Below, one piece after another: positions 41,418-48,996 of a stretch of 64,000 nt of DNA. The DNA is taken from NCBI GenBank assembly GCA_046350455.1, contig JAXMAM010000008.1:1-64000 (forward strand). Reading direction: 5' to 3'. Positions within the stretch are counted from its first letter, which is position 1; every line of letters starts with the position of its first letter. A program made the position numbers and the translations under genes. Source of the DNA: CAZXGD01 sp046350455. GTDB lineage: Bacteria > Planctomycetota > Phycisphaerae > Phycisphaerales > SM1A02. Below the pieces are notes generated by a model. It had not been told where the DNA came from. It searched no databases and saw only the letters and a program-made list of their open reading frames with translations.

Positions 41418-43953
41418 TGCGGGCAGGCAGGGTGTGCTCGCGCGGCGCGGCGTGTGGTGGGGCGCGCTCCGTGAAGCGTGGCGCGGCATGTGGCGCGCGC
41501 TCCTTCAGAAAGTAGGGACACCCGTGCCAGGCACCATTTTCTGCCTGATGCTCGCGGCGCAGGCGGGGGCGCAGATGGAGATACGGCACTATGACATGGT
41601 GTATGCACCCACGCCAGCGCGCATCGCGGTCAGCGCGTGGCAGGACATGCTGAAGTGGTATGGCGTGGAGGTGAATCCAGCCACGTTTGACCAGGCCATG
41701 CACGCATACGTGGAGGCTATGGATGCAGTGCTGACCGACTGCATGCCCTTTGCAGCACAGCTGGCGGATGCAGGTGGCATGAATCGGCCGTTCGACCTGA
41801 CGCCGGATGAACTCTCCCGGCTGGCGACCCACCAGAAGCGCATGGTGGGCGTGGCTGCGGCGGCCGAGGATGCGCTGTTCACCACGCTGGACGCTGCGCC
41901 CGGACTCACGCCAGAGGCCCGCGCGCGGCTGGCCATCATGCGGCGCGCCTGCGCGGTGCGGCGCGCGGCAGACGCTGTGCAGGTTCGGGAGCTCCTGCAG
42001 GGCAATCGCTTCACCATGTGGCCGTCTGCAGGCATGCCGGATCGTCTGGTCAGCATGAACCAGCCGCTGGAGGTGCGCGCTGCGTTTGCAGCGGCGCTGG
42101 ACGCGTCTGCTGAAGCGCGCATCAAGGCCTGGCAGGCTGTTGCGCCGGCCGTGGATGCAGCGGTGGCCAAGACGCTGGAACGGGTTGCTGAACTGCACAT
42201 TCCCAAGCCCGGGGCGATGTATCTGGAGCATCCGCTGCCTACGCGCGTGCTGGTGGAGGCGTGGAAAGCAGAGATGGCGGCCTTGAAGCCAGCGCTGGCA
42301 ACGCTTCCGCCAGCAGAAGCCCTGCTGGTCTGCTCTCGCAGCGGAGTCTTTCAATGGCTCCGCACGGATGAGGACCGCCAACTCCCCGGCCTGCCAGCGG
42401 GATACAACCGGCTTCCCAGCACGGTGGATCTCATCTGCTCAAGCGTGCTGGCTGCGCAGGAGTGGCCAGCAGATGTGCGTTCGCAGATTGAGGCCATTTG
42501 CGCGGACTGGATGCGCCAGGATGCGGCGCTGCAGGAGCAGGAAGTGGTTCAGCGTGTGGAGCGATCCATGGCCGCGCAGGCGGGCCTGGTACCAGATGGC
42601 GACGACGTTGCCCCGGTGGGCGGCAAGGGGGCAGGGGCCGCACGGGCGGCTCGCACAGCCCTTGCGGGTCGCATGCTGCAGCAGCTTTCCGCGCTCTCGC
42701 AGCTGCCGTGGCTCAAGACGGGGGAAGCTGTGCCGCGGCCGCAGGTGGCAGCAAGGCCCCAGAGTGATGAGCGACGCCAGGCGCCCTTCTCCGCTGACAA
42801 GCTCAACCGCTACATGGTGCCAGAAGCGCCCTCCAAGCTTGAGCAGGGTGATCTGCTGGACCGAATGCGGCTGACACCCGAACAGCGGGCTGTGGCTGAG
42901 CTGATCTTTGCAGACCTGGAGCGCGATGTAGGCGCGCGGACCAAGGAGATCGCGCAGGCCATGAAGGAGTCCCGTGAGCGGGATGGTGCCAATCCCAGCG
43001 ATCCAGATCCAAGTGCGGTGGCGGCAGGCATGCGCGTCAAGCGCCATGCAGAGCGCCGCGAGTGCATTTCTGCCGTGGTGCAGATGGTGGCGCAGGCCTT
43101 CGCAAAGCTGCGCGAGGCCATTGGCGCCAAGGACGCAACAGGGCAGGCATGGCTGACGCTGGCTGAGGCAGTCTGGGTGCGCGATCTCACCACCACGCGA
43201 AATCCCTTCTACACCGTTGGGTTTTGGACGAACCAAGGTCCGCCAGACCCAGCTGATGTGGCCATGGGCATCCGGGGCGCACCAGACGAGCGCGCTGCCG
43301 TGCAACGGGCGGTGGCAGCGCAGTGGGGTGACATGCGCGAGGTGGAGCAGCAGGCCATCATGCGCTCGCTGGCCTTGCAGGAGGCCATGGAGGCAAGCAT
43401 GGCCAACCCAGAGCCGCGTGATCTGGACGATGCTGCGCGGGAGAAGTGGTACCAGGAGTTTGTCGTGCGGATCGGGGCCATCTGGGCAGCAGGCCAGCAG
43501 CTGGTGGACGACTTGCGCACCAACAACGCCCGCGTGGTGTATGGTGCCTGCGCTGCGCTGCCGCCCGCGCTGGCGGACAGGCTCCAGCGTGCCATGCGCC
43601 TGGCTGGCCACGTAACCCTGGTGCAGGCGGACTGGAAGCGCGTGAATGAGATGGCGCGGCTGGAGCGGACCTCGCCAGAGCTGGTGGCGCAAGCAGAGCG
43701 TGCGATGGACCCTGAGCTGACCGCATGGGAGACCTTTGCCTGCCAGTTCCTGGACCGCATGGATGTGGTGGTGCCGGCCACAGCGCCTCCGCAGTCTGAC
43801 GCAGCCAAGGAGGCCATCGCGCGGCGCGCGGGGGTCGTGCGCTGCCTGCTGGCGCCCGCGCAAGCCGACCACATCACCCTGGCCCTGAAATTGGTGCCTG
43901 GCACGGGTGTCCCTCCTTTCGGAGGAGCCGCCGCGCAAAACCCGGGACAGTAG
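41398..43953 (+). CDS. Large secreted protein of unknown function, paralog 2
   Basis: An 851-residue paralog of the preceding gene. The ATG at 41398 is well supported: GAAGGAGG lies 7 nt upstream, inside the end of paralog 1. The N-terminus is Arg/Trp-rich (RRGVWWGALREAWRGMWRALLQ). Next comes the repeat-encoded KVGTPVPGTIF and CLMLAAQAGAQ, together a plausible signal peptide. The rest is helical with regular Ala and acidic/basic heptad-like spacing and no known catalytic motif. The C-terminal LVPGTGVPPFGG is encoded by repeat copy D, and the stop codon lies in copy E. An envelope or extracellular role is inferred from the signal peptide and the PagL-like neighbour. Confidence 0.72.
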   Translation: MLTGTSDAGRQGVLARRGVWWGALREAWRGMWRALLQKVGTPVPGTIFCLMLAAQAGAQMEIRHYDMVYAPTPARIAVSAWQDMLKWYGVEVNPATFDQAMHAYVEAMDAVLTDCMPFAAQLADAGGMNRPFDLTPDELSRLATHQKRMVGVAAAAEDALFTTLDAAPGLTPEARARLAIMRRACAVRRAADAVQVRELLQGNRFTMWPSAGMPDRLVSMNQPLEVRAAFAAALDASAEARIKAWQAVAPAVDAAVAKTLERVAELHIPKPGAMYLEHPLPTRVLVEAWKAEMAALKPALATLPPAEALLVCSRSGVFQWLRTDEDRQLPGLPAGYNRLPSTVDLICSSVLAAQEWPADVRSQIEAICADWMRQDAALQEQEVVQRVERSMAAQAGLVPDGDDVAPVGGKGAGAARAARTALAGRMLQQLSALSQLPWLKTGEAVPRPQVAARPQSDERRQAPFSADKLNRYMVPEAPSKLEQGDLLDRMRLTPEQRAVAELIFADLERDVGARTKEIAQAMKESRERDGANPSDPDPSAVAAGMRVKRHAERRECISAVVQMVAQAFAKLREAIGAKDATGQAWLTLAEAVWVRDLTTTRNPFYTVGFWTNQGPPDPADVAMGIRGAPDERAAVQRAVAAQWGDMREVEQQAIMRSLALQEAMEASMANPEPRDLDDAAREKWYQEFVVRIGAIWAAGQQLVDDLRTNNARVVYGACAALPPALADRLQRAMRLAGHVTLVQADWKRVNEMARLERTSPELVAQAERAMDPELTAWETFACQFLDRMDVVVPATAPPQSDAAKEAIARRAGVVRCLLAPAQADHITLALKLVPGTGVPPFGGAAAQNPGQ
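41508..41541 (+). repeat. 34-nt palindrome-centred repeat, copy C (subtype 2), inside paralog 2 signal peptide
   Basis: Forward copy with GGGACACCC ahead of GTGCCAGGCAC and CATTTTC. It is translated as KVGTPVPGTIF at the position equivalent to copy B in paralog 1. Confidence 0.88.
43887..43920 (-). repeat. 34-nt palindrome-centred repeat, copy D (subtype 2), at the 3' end of paralog 2
   Basis: Reverse-strand copy supplying the last residues of paralog 2 (KLVPGTGVPPF). It carries the subtype 2 CCC variant and forms an inverted pair with copy E. Confidence 0.86.
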
Positions 43954-43979
43954 GGACAGGAGTGCCAGGCACGAGTTTC
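43946..43979 (+). repeat. 34-nt palindrome-centred repeat, copy E (subtype 1)
   Basis: Forward copy containing the TAG stop codon of paralog 2 (43951-43953). Subtype 1 AGGA variant; the 3' flank is GAGTTTC in place of CATTTTC. Confidence 0.85.
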
Positions 43980-43981
43980 CG

Positions 43982-44015
43982 GAAAAGAGGGACACCCGTG
44001 CCAGGCACGACTTTC
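43982..44015 (+). repeat. 34-nt palindrome-centred repeat, copy F (subtype 2)
   Basis: Forward copy starting 2 nt after copy E. Subtype 2 CCC variant. Its last two bases form part of the stop codon of the convergent galE gene. Copies D-F together fill the convergent gap and may act as a bidirectional 3'-end structure. Confidence 0.85.
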
Positions 44016-45033
44016 AGCGGGTGAGCCAGCGCCAGGCGGGGGTGGCCATGCTCTCCAGCGTGGTGTGGCGCGGGGTCCACGCCACGGCCTGGTGCAGCGC
44101 GTGGCACGCAGCCACCAGCACTGGCGGGTCACCCGCGCGGCGCGGGCGCTCCACCACAGGCACTGCGCGCCCCGCAACGCGGCTGCACGCGTCAATCACC
44201 TGCCGCACGCTGAAGCCGCGCCCCAGCCCCACGTTGAACACACGGAACGCACCAGGCTCTGCCAGCGCGAGCACGGCAGCGTGCGCAGCGGCCAGATCCT
44301 CCACATGCACAAAGTCGCGCACGCACGTGCCATCTGGCGTGCGGTAGTCCGTGCCAAACAGCTCCAGCGCAACCCGCCTTCCAGCAGCAGCCAGCAGCGC
44401 AGAGGGGACCAGATGTGTCTCTGGATCATGGTCCTCGCCTAGCAGCCCGTCGGACGCAGCGCCAGCCACGTTGAAGTACCGCAAGCACACCGCACCCAGC
44501 GGAGCGCCCCGGCTGCCTGCACCCGCGGCGGCGCGCGCACGCACCTCTTCTGCAATCAGCCGCTCCGCGGCCAACTTGGTCTCGCCATACGGGTTCACTG
44601 GCAGGGTGGGGGCCGATTCCTCCACAGGCACCTCTGCCGGCGCGCCGTACACCGCTGCGCTGCTGCTGAACACCAGCCTCGGCACCCCGCACGTGCGCAT
44701 GGCCGCCAGCAGGGCAGCGGTGCCGTCCACGTTGGTGCTCCAGTAGGCCTGTGGGTCCGCCACAGACTCCTCCACCCGGGCCAGCGCTGCAAAGTGCAGG
44801 ACAGCCTGGGGCTGGAAACCCTCGCAGACCCGGATCACCGCCGCTTCATCCCGGATGTCCACCTTGGCAAACTGGAACCTGGGACCGCCCACCCCCTCCA
44901 AGGCCTGGACCGCCCAGCCATGGCCCCTCACCAGTGAATCCAGTCCAAGAACCTTCCATCCTGGCAGCCCCAGCAGGTGTCGCGCTGCATGGGATCCAAT
45001 AAATCCAGCAGCGCCAGTGATCAGGACGCGCAT
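44014..45033 (-). CDS. galE: UDP-glucose 4-epimerase
   Basis: NAD-dependent extended short-chain reductase that interconverts UDP-glucose and UDP-galactose, feeding polysaccharide or LPS synthesis. The 339-residue protein starts with the Rossmann motif GAAGFIGSH. It has the catalytic SSSAAVYG and YGETK (Tyr-x3-Lys), the GalE-typical LRYFNVAGA, and YRTPDGTCVRDFVHVEDLA. ATG 45033 is chosen because the Rossmann fold begins there; an open frame runs 60 codons upstream without homology-like sequence. The stop overlaps repeat copy F. Confidence 0.94.
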   Translation of the reverse strand: MRVLITGAAGFIGSHAARHLLGLPGWKVLGLDSLVRGHGWAVQALEGVGGPRFQFAKVDIRDEAAVIRVCEGFQPQAVLHFAALARVEESVADPQAYWSTNVDGTAALLAAMRTCGVPRLVFSSSAAVYGAPAEVPVEESAPTLPVNPYGETKLAAERLIAEEVRARAAAGAGSRGAPLGAVCLRYFNVAGAASDGLLGEDHDPETHLVPSALLAAAGRRVALELFGTDYRTPDGTCVRDFVHVEDLAAAHAAVLALAEPGAFRVFNVGLGRGFSVRQVIDACSRVAGRAVPVVERPRRAGDPPVLVAACHALHQAVAWTPRHTTLESMATPAWRWLTR

Positions 45034-45128
45034 AGAGGGTGCAAGAGTCCGGGAAGGGGGCAAACAGACTCCAGATTCCAGGGGTAGCCGACCAGCGAAG
45101 GACGATGATATCCTACGGCCTCGACGCA

Positions 45129-45146
45129 TCCGCCACGGATGGCGGA
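45129..45146 (+). promoter_or_regulatory. Hairpin in the leader of the gene at 45183
   Basis: Perfect inverted repeat TCCGCCA-CGGA-TGGCGGA in the 149-nt divergent gap between galE and the small coiled-coil gene. A shorter hairpin (CCGGC-ATGC-GCCGG) follows before the ATG. No T-run follows, so this is not an intrinsic terminator. It may be an operator or an mRNA leader structure. Confidence 0.4.
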
Positions 45147-45182
45147 CTCGAGCACTCGCCGGCATGCGCCGGCCCCCATTGA

Positions 45183-45542
45183 ATGGACTCCAGCGTTTCA
45201 TTCCGCAACCCATCTGCTGAACCAGGTCTGAACGCAGCGCTGCCCCCCAGCGCGGCGAGCGACCTCCGTTTGGCTGGCACTGCTGCGCTGGACATCCTGG
45301 CGCCAGACGACGCCCGCCTGGAAGCCCTCCGCCGCGCCTGCGCGGTGCTGGAACAGCTGGAAGCTGAGCGCCGCAAGCTGGACCAGCGGCTGATCTCTGC
45401 CAACCGTGCAGATCCCATGCGGGTGGTGACTGGCAAGACCAGCCTGGATGAAGCCGTGGAAGCCACGCGGGACCTCATCCGCCAATTGGACGACATGCTG
45501 TGCGAAGCCGCTGAGCAGGCACGCCGGACTGCCAAGCCCTGA
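45183..45542 (+). CDS. Small coiled-coil hypothetical protein
   Basis: A 119-residue soluble protein. The first 40 residues are low complexity. Residues about 45-115 form helices with heptad-like spacing (RLEALRRACAVLEQLEAERRKLDQRLI and EAVEATRDLIRQLDDMLCEAAEQA). No known domain recognised. It is probably the first gene of a two-gene unit with the next, whose SD overlaps its stop. Function unknown. Confidence 0.65.
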   Translation: MDSSVSFRNPSAEPGLNAALPPSAASDLRLAGTAALDILAPDDARLEALRRACAVLEQLEAERRKLDQRLISANRADPMRVVTGKTSLDEAVEATRDLIRQLDDMLCEAAEQARRTAKP

Positions 45543-45552
45543 GGAGTTGCCT

Positions 45553-46014
45553 GTGACGCTGACCAATCCGCATCCTGCTGCGTCGGCCGCTTCGGCTGCG
45601 CCCACTGCGCTGGCTGCATCCACCGCGGCTGCCTCATCCGCCGCACCTGCTGCACCCCCTACGCAGGGCCTTGAACTGGACTTGGCCAGCCTGTCGAGCG
45701 CAGCGCGCCAGCGCGTGTTTGAAGAGGCCTTTGACTACCGCGGCGACGTCACCCTGCATCTGACAGACGGCACAGCCTTGGAGGGCTACGTCTTTGACCG
45801 CCGGACCCTGCCTGGGACCTCCCAGACAGAGCTTCGCATCATGCCTGCGCAGGGCGGTGGAAAGCGGACGATTTCCGCAGAGACCATTCAGCGCATTGCC
45901 TTCACAGGCAAGGACACCGCAGCTGGCAAGACCTGGGAGAACTGGGTCCGCCGCTATGTTGAGAAGCGCCTGGCAGGCGAACGCGCAGAGATCGAATCAG
46001 AGAAGCTGGATTAG
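45553..46014 (+). CDS. Conserved hypothetical protein (possible Sm-like fold)
   Basis: A 153-residue protein. GTG 45553 is chosen because GAGGAG lies 6 nt upstream and the preceding codons overlap the previous gene. An Ala-rich linker leads to a compact domain: FEEAFDYRGDVTLHLTDGTALEGYVFDR, then ELRIMPAQGGGKRTISAETIQRIAFTGKDTAAGK and a Trp-rich helix. The DGTALEGYVFDR beta-hairpin resembles Sm/LSm-like or regulatory beta-barrels. This shape is seen in planctomycete proteins, but no function can be assigned. Confidence 0.65.
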   Translation: MTLTNPHPAASAASAAPTALAASTAAASSAAPAAPPTQGLELDLASLSSAARQRVFEEAFDYRGDVTLHLTDGTALEGYVFDRRTLPGTSQTELRIMPAQGGGKRTISAETIQRIAFTGKDTAAGKTWENWVRRYVEKRLAGERAEIESEKLD

Positions 46015-46157
46015 CCAGCCCGCGGTGTACCGCGCTCAAAGGCCGCGCGCACCCGCCGCCCGCGTCTGGCGCACGCCCTGACGTTCCGTATCCTTGGATC
46101 TGAATGACCAATAACACGGCCGCTGTTTTGCACACCATTCGTTCCAGAATTTCCAGC

Positions 46158-46174
46158 GAGTTTCCGGGAAACTC
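46158..46174. promoter_or_regulatory. 17-bp perfect palindrome upstream of the PEP-CTERM-like gene
   Basis: GAGTTTCC-G-GGAAACTC, about 90 nt before the ATG at 46263 in a 248-nt gap. Symmetric arms of 8 bp around one base suit a dimeric regulator. No T-run follows. The TTCC half-site also recurs just upstream, in TTCCAGAATTTCCAG. Confidence 0.45.
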
Positions 46175-46262
46175 TTCGCCCTGAGCCGATGCTGGGTTAC
46201 TGTGGGAAGGTCTCGCCTCCGTTTTCCTCTGTCTCACTCCACTTTCCCCACACGAGGTTCTG

Positions 46263-47030
46263 ATGCGTTTCACACGACCACACTCCCTGGCAGCGTGCGC
46301 GCTGCTGGCCAGCGCTGCGCTGGCTGCTCCCGTCTTGGCTGACATCACCACCTTTGAGGATGGCACCAACGGCTGGGGCGTCTTCCATGACAACGATGGC
46401 ACCCTGGGTGACTTCCTGCTCCCCAGCGGCGGCAACCCCAATGGCAACCTGCAGTTCCGCATGGTGGACACCTGGGGCGCCAACCTCCACAACACCACCA
46501 ACGCCAGCGTGCTGGGTGACTACAGCCGGTTCAGCGGTGGCGTGGAGCTGAGCGTGGATGTCAAGGTGAACAACATCGTCTACGACCCGTTCTTTGACGG
46601 TGGCCTGGAAGTAGAGCGCCACATGGTGGTGGAGCTGGTGCAGTACAACGCGCCCGGCAGCGAGTACCCGTTCACCTCGGTCTACTACGACCTGGGCACC
46701 ATCAGCAGCTGGGCCACCGGTGACTGGACGCACTTCAGCGTCACCATCGCAGACCCCACGTCCACCGCACTGCCTGCTGGCTGGGGCGGCACTGGCGCAG
46801 AAGACCCTGTGACCTACGAGCCCATCCTCCCGCCCGGCGCAACCTTTGCCAGCGTGCTGGCCAACGTGGACGAGATCCGCTTCACCACGCTGCAGCCAGG
46901 CTGGTTCTACGGCTTCACCTACTTTGACCTGCAGTACGACAACGTGGGCGTGCAGGCGGTGCCAGGCCCTGGTGTGCTGGCGCTCAGCGCTGCGGCGGGT
47001 GTGCTTGGCAGCCGCCGGCGCCGCAGCTGA
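46263..47030 (+). CDS. Secreted PEP-CTERM-like protein
   Basis: A 255-residue exported protein. The signal peptide is residues 1-27 (RPHSLAACALLASAALAAPVLAD). The body is a beta-rich domain starting ITTFEDGTNGWGVFHDNDGT, similar to carbohydrate-binding or laminin-G-like sandwiches. The C-terminus has VPGPGVLALSAAAGVLGSRRRRS: a Pro-Gly motif, hydrophobic segment and Arg cluster, the sorting-tail pattern of PEP-CTERM proteins in its planctomycete form. No exosortase gene is in the window. The start has GAGG 5 nt upstream. Confidence 0.8.
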   Translation: MRFTRPHSLAACALLASAALAAPVLADITTFEDGTNGWGVFHDNDGTLGDFLLPSGGNPNGNLQFRMVDTWGANLHNTTNASVLGDYSRFSGGVELSVDVKVNNIVYDPFFDGGLEVERHMVVELVQYNAPGSEYPFTSVYYDLGTISSWATGDWTHFSVTIADPTSTALPAGWGGTGAEDPVTYEPILPPGATFASVLANVDEIRFTTLQPGWFYGFTYFDLQYDNVGVQAVPGPGVLALSAAAGVLGSRRRRS

Positions 47031-47042
47031 GGACAGATCTTC

Positions 47043-48251
47043 ATGTCCACCACCTTTGAGAGCCGCGTGACCGAACTGGGCCGCTCCCTGTCTGGGAGCC
47101 TGTCCCGCCTGGTGGAAGCGGCTCCTGGCCATCCCCAGGGTCCTGTGCAGCTGGCACGGGCCCTGGGGGTGGACAAGGTGCTGGCCAGCCGCGTGCTGCG
47201 CGCGGCAGGCAGCCGCGACCCGGTGACAGCGCTCCGCTTCATGCCAGGACCAGCACCGCTCCGCCGCCTGGCGCAGGCCGCTGGCAGCAACGGCGTGGAT
47301 GCCACGCTGGTGCAGGATCTGGAGCAGGCCGTCCGCGGCTTTGAAGACCTGATCCGCTCAGAGGCTGGCGACCGCAGCGGCCTGGACGCCATGCTGACGT
47401 CCTGGCTCCCCGAAGCGCGCGGCGAGTTTGAGCTCCGCCGCAAGCAGAGCGCGTACCGCGCCATGAGCCAGCTGCTTGGCAAGAGCGTGGAGACAGAGCT
47501 GGCCATCGCGCTGCTGCATCCATCTGATGATGGCAAGCGCATCTCCATTGTGTGGGTGACCGGGTTCCTGGGCTTGCAGCGCCTGCGGCCCGGTGTGTCC
47601 GTGCGCTTTGCCTCGCGCCGGGTGGGCGCGCTGGAAGCAGGCGAGTCCCCGCGCACCTTGCTGAATGTCTTTGGCGAGCCCACAGAAGGGATCGAAGGCC
47701 AGTGCCTGCCGGAGTACTGCTCGCATCCCATGCCCAAGCTGGAGACCCGCCGGCTGGGCGACGTGGTGCACTACACGCTGGGCGACACTGCCTTTGGACC
47801 GCGGTCGCGCCTGGACTTGGTGTACGCAGAACTGAACCCCGCAGAGCTACCGCGCTACGTGGAGCGCCAGCCTGGGCGCAAGCGGCACGTGTTTGCAGAA
47901 ATCGCAGTGCCAGCCGAACGGCTGGAGTTTGACGTGCTGATCCATCGCGACCTGCTGGGCGCCACGGCGCCAGCGCTGCACATCTACGACACGGCGTTCG
48001 AAGGCATCGCCAGCGTGAACGACCGCCGCCGCGACATGGACCGCCTGGACCTGCATGAGACGCTCCAGCCCATGGGCACTGGCATCGAACGACTGCGCCT
48101 GAGCCGCGCGCCGTGGAACATTGACCTGCTCCACGCGGTGTGCCGCAAGCAGGGGTGGGAGACTGCAGCCTTGCACGGGTTCCGCGTAGCCGTGGACTAC
48201 CCGCTGTACGGGTCGCAGGTGACTGTGGCCTGGGATGCTGAGTTTGAGTGA
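47043..48251 (+). CDS. Hypothetical protein with N-terminal HTH-like region
   Basis: A 402-residue soluble protein. Residues about 30-60 (PQGPVQLARALGVDKVLASRVLRAA) look like a helix-turn-helix. The rest has no recognised domain. It has FRVAVDYPLYGSQVTVAWDAEFE at the end and conserved-looking Trp/Pro motifs such as ISIVWVTGFLGLQRLRPG. It may be a planctomycete-type regulator. It starts 12 nt after the PEP-CTERM-like gene and converges with the gene at 48287. Confidence 0.65.
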   Translation: MSTTFESRVTELGRSLSGSLSRLVEAAPGHPQGPVQLARALGVDKVLASRVLRAAGSRDPVTALRFMPGPAPLRRLAQAAGSNGVDATLVQDLEQAVRGFEDLIRSEAGDRSGLDAMLTSWLPEARGEFELRRKQSAYRAMSQLLGKSVETELAIALLHPSDDGKRISIVWVTGFLGLQRLRPGVSVRFASRRVGALEAGESPRTLLNVFGEPTEGIEGQCLPEYCSHPMPKLETRRLGDVVHYTLGDTAFGPRSRLDLVYAELNPAELPRYVERQPGRKRHVFAEIAVPAERLEFDVLIHRDLLGATAPALHIYDTAFEGIASVNDRRRDMDRLDLHETLQPMGTGIERLRLSRAPWNIDLLHAVCRKQGWETAALHGFRVAVDYPLYGSQVTVAWDAEFE

Positions 48252-48286
48252 GCCAGCTGCCGCCGGGGGCGCCCGGCAGGCGGCCG

Positions 48287-48622
48287 CTAGGGCTGCAGCT
48301 CGCGGCCCGTGGTGGGGTCCAGCACCTTCCAGCCAAACTCGCGGGCCACGCGCATGATGACCACCCAGGCGATGTCGTCATCGCTGATGGTCAGGATCAT
48401 CTGGCGAATGGGATCCTGGCCCGGTGGCAGCTCAAACTCCACGCCAGGGCCGTAGAGCGTGTCGCCCGTGGGCACTTCGGGGGCCGTGTTGCAGTGGGCC
48501 AGACCTTCCATCACTTGCGCCCGGGTTCCGATGGGCGCAAGGATCCCCTCTTCAGAGGGCTGTCTGCTGAGGATCACAAAGGTGCGCCGGGCCATGAACG
48601 GAGGGGCAGCGTAGCCGATCAT
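48287..48622 (-). CDS. Conserved hypothetical protein downstream of response regulator
   Basis: A 111-residue protein with TFVILSRQPSEEGILAPIGTRAQVMEGLAHCNTAPE, a YGPGVEFELPPGQDPIRQMILTISDDDIAW core and REFGWKVLDPTTGREL at the end. No domain recognised. ATGA overlap with the response regulator suggests joint translation. An internal ATG (MARRTF, 27 nt downstream) is an alternative start. Confidence 0.65.
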   Translation of the reverse strand: MIGYAAPPFMARRTFVILSRQPSEEGILAPIGTRAQVMEGLAHCNTAPEVPTGDTLYGPGVEFELPPGQDPIRQMILTISDDDIAWVVIMRVAREFGWKVLDPTTGRELQP

Positions 48623-48996
48623 GCGCGTCCTGCGGCGGCCACAGCCTGCACCAGCTGGCTGAGCGGGACTGGCTTGTTCAGGTAGGCCATGGCGCCCAGA
48701 CTCTCTGCGTACGCAGCGTGCCGCTTGCCCTGATTGGCCGTGACCATGACCACCTTGGGTGGGGGGGTCATGCGCTGCGCGCGCTCCAGCACGGTGAAGC
48801 CGCTCTGCCCAGGGAGCATGAGGTCCAGCACCACCACCGCTGGAGCGAAGGCCTGCAGCTGATGGATGGCCACGCTGCCATCGTCGGCTGTCTCCACCAC
48901 AGCGCCTTCGCTGCGCAGCGCCAGCACCATGGCAGCCTGGATGTCTGGATCATCATCCACCACCAGCACCCGCAGGTCTTGCAGCGCGCCGCTCAT
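48619..48996 (-). CDS. Single-domain response regulator (receiver only)
   Basis: A 125-residue CheY-like receiver with no output domain. Acidic pocket VVDDDPD, phospho-acceptor Asp in VVVLDLMLPGQSGF, Thr in VMVTAN and Lys in AYLNKPVP are all present. It overlaps the stop of the acyltransferase gene upstream (ATGA). No histidine kinase is adjacent, so the partner is unknown. Confidence 0.9.
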   Translation of the reverse strand: MSGALQDLRVLVVDDDPDIQAAMVLALRSEGAVVETADDGSVAIHQLQAFAPAVVVLDLMLPGQSGFTVLERAQRMTPPPKVVMVTANQGKRHAAYAESLGAMAYLNKPVPLSQLVQAVAAAGRA

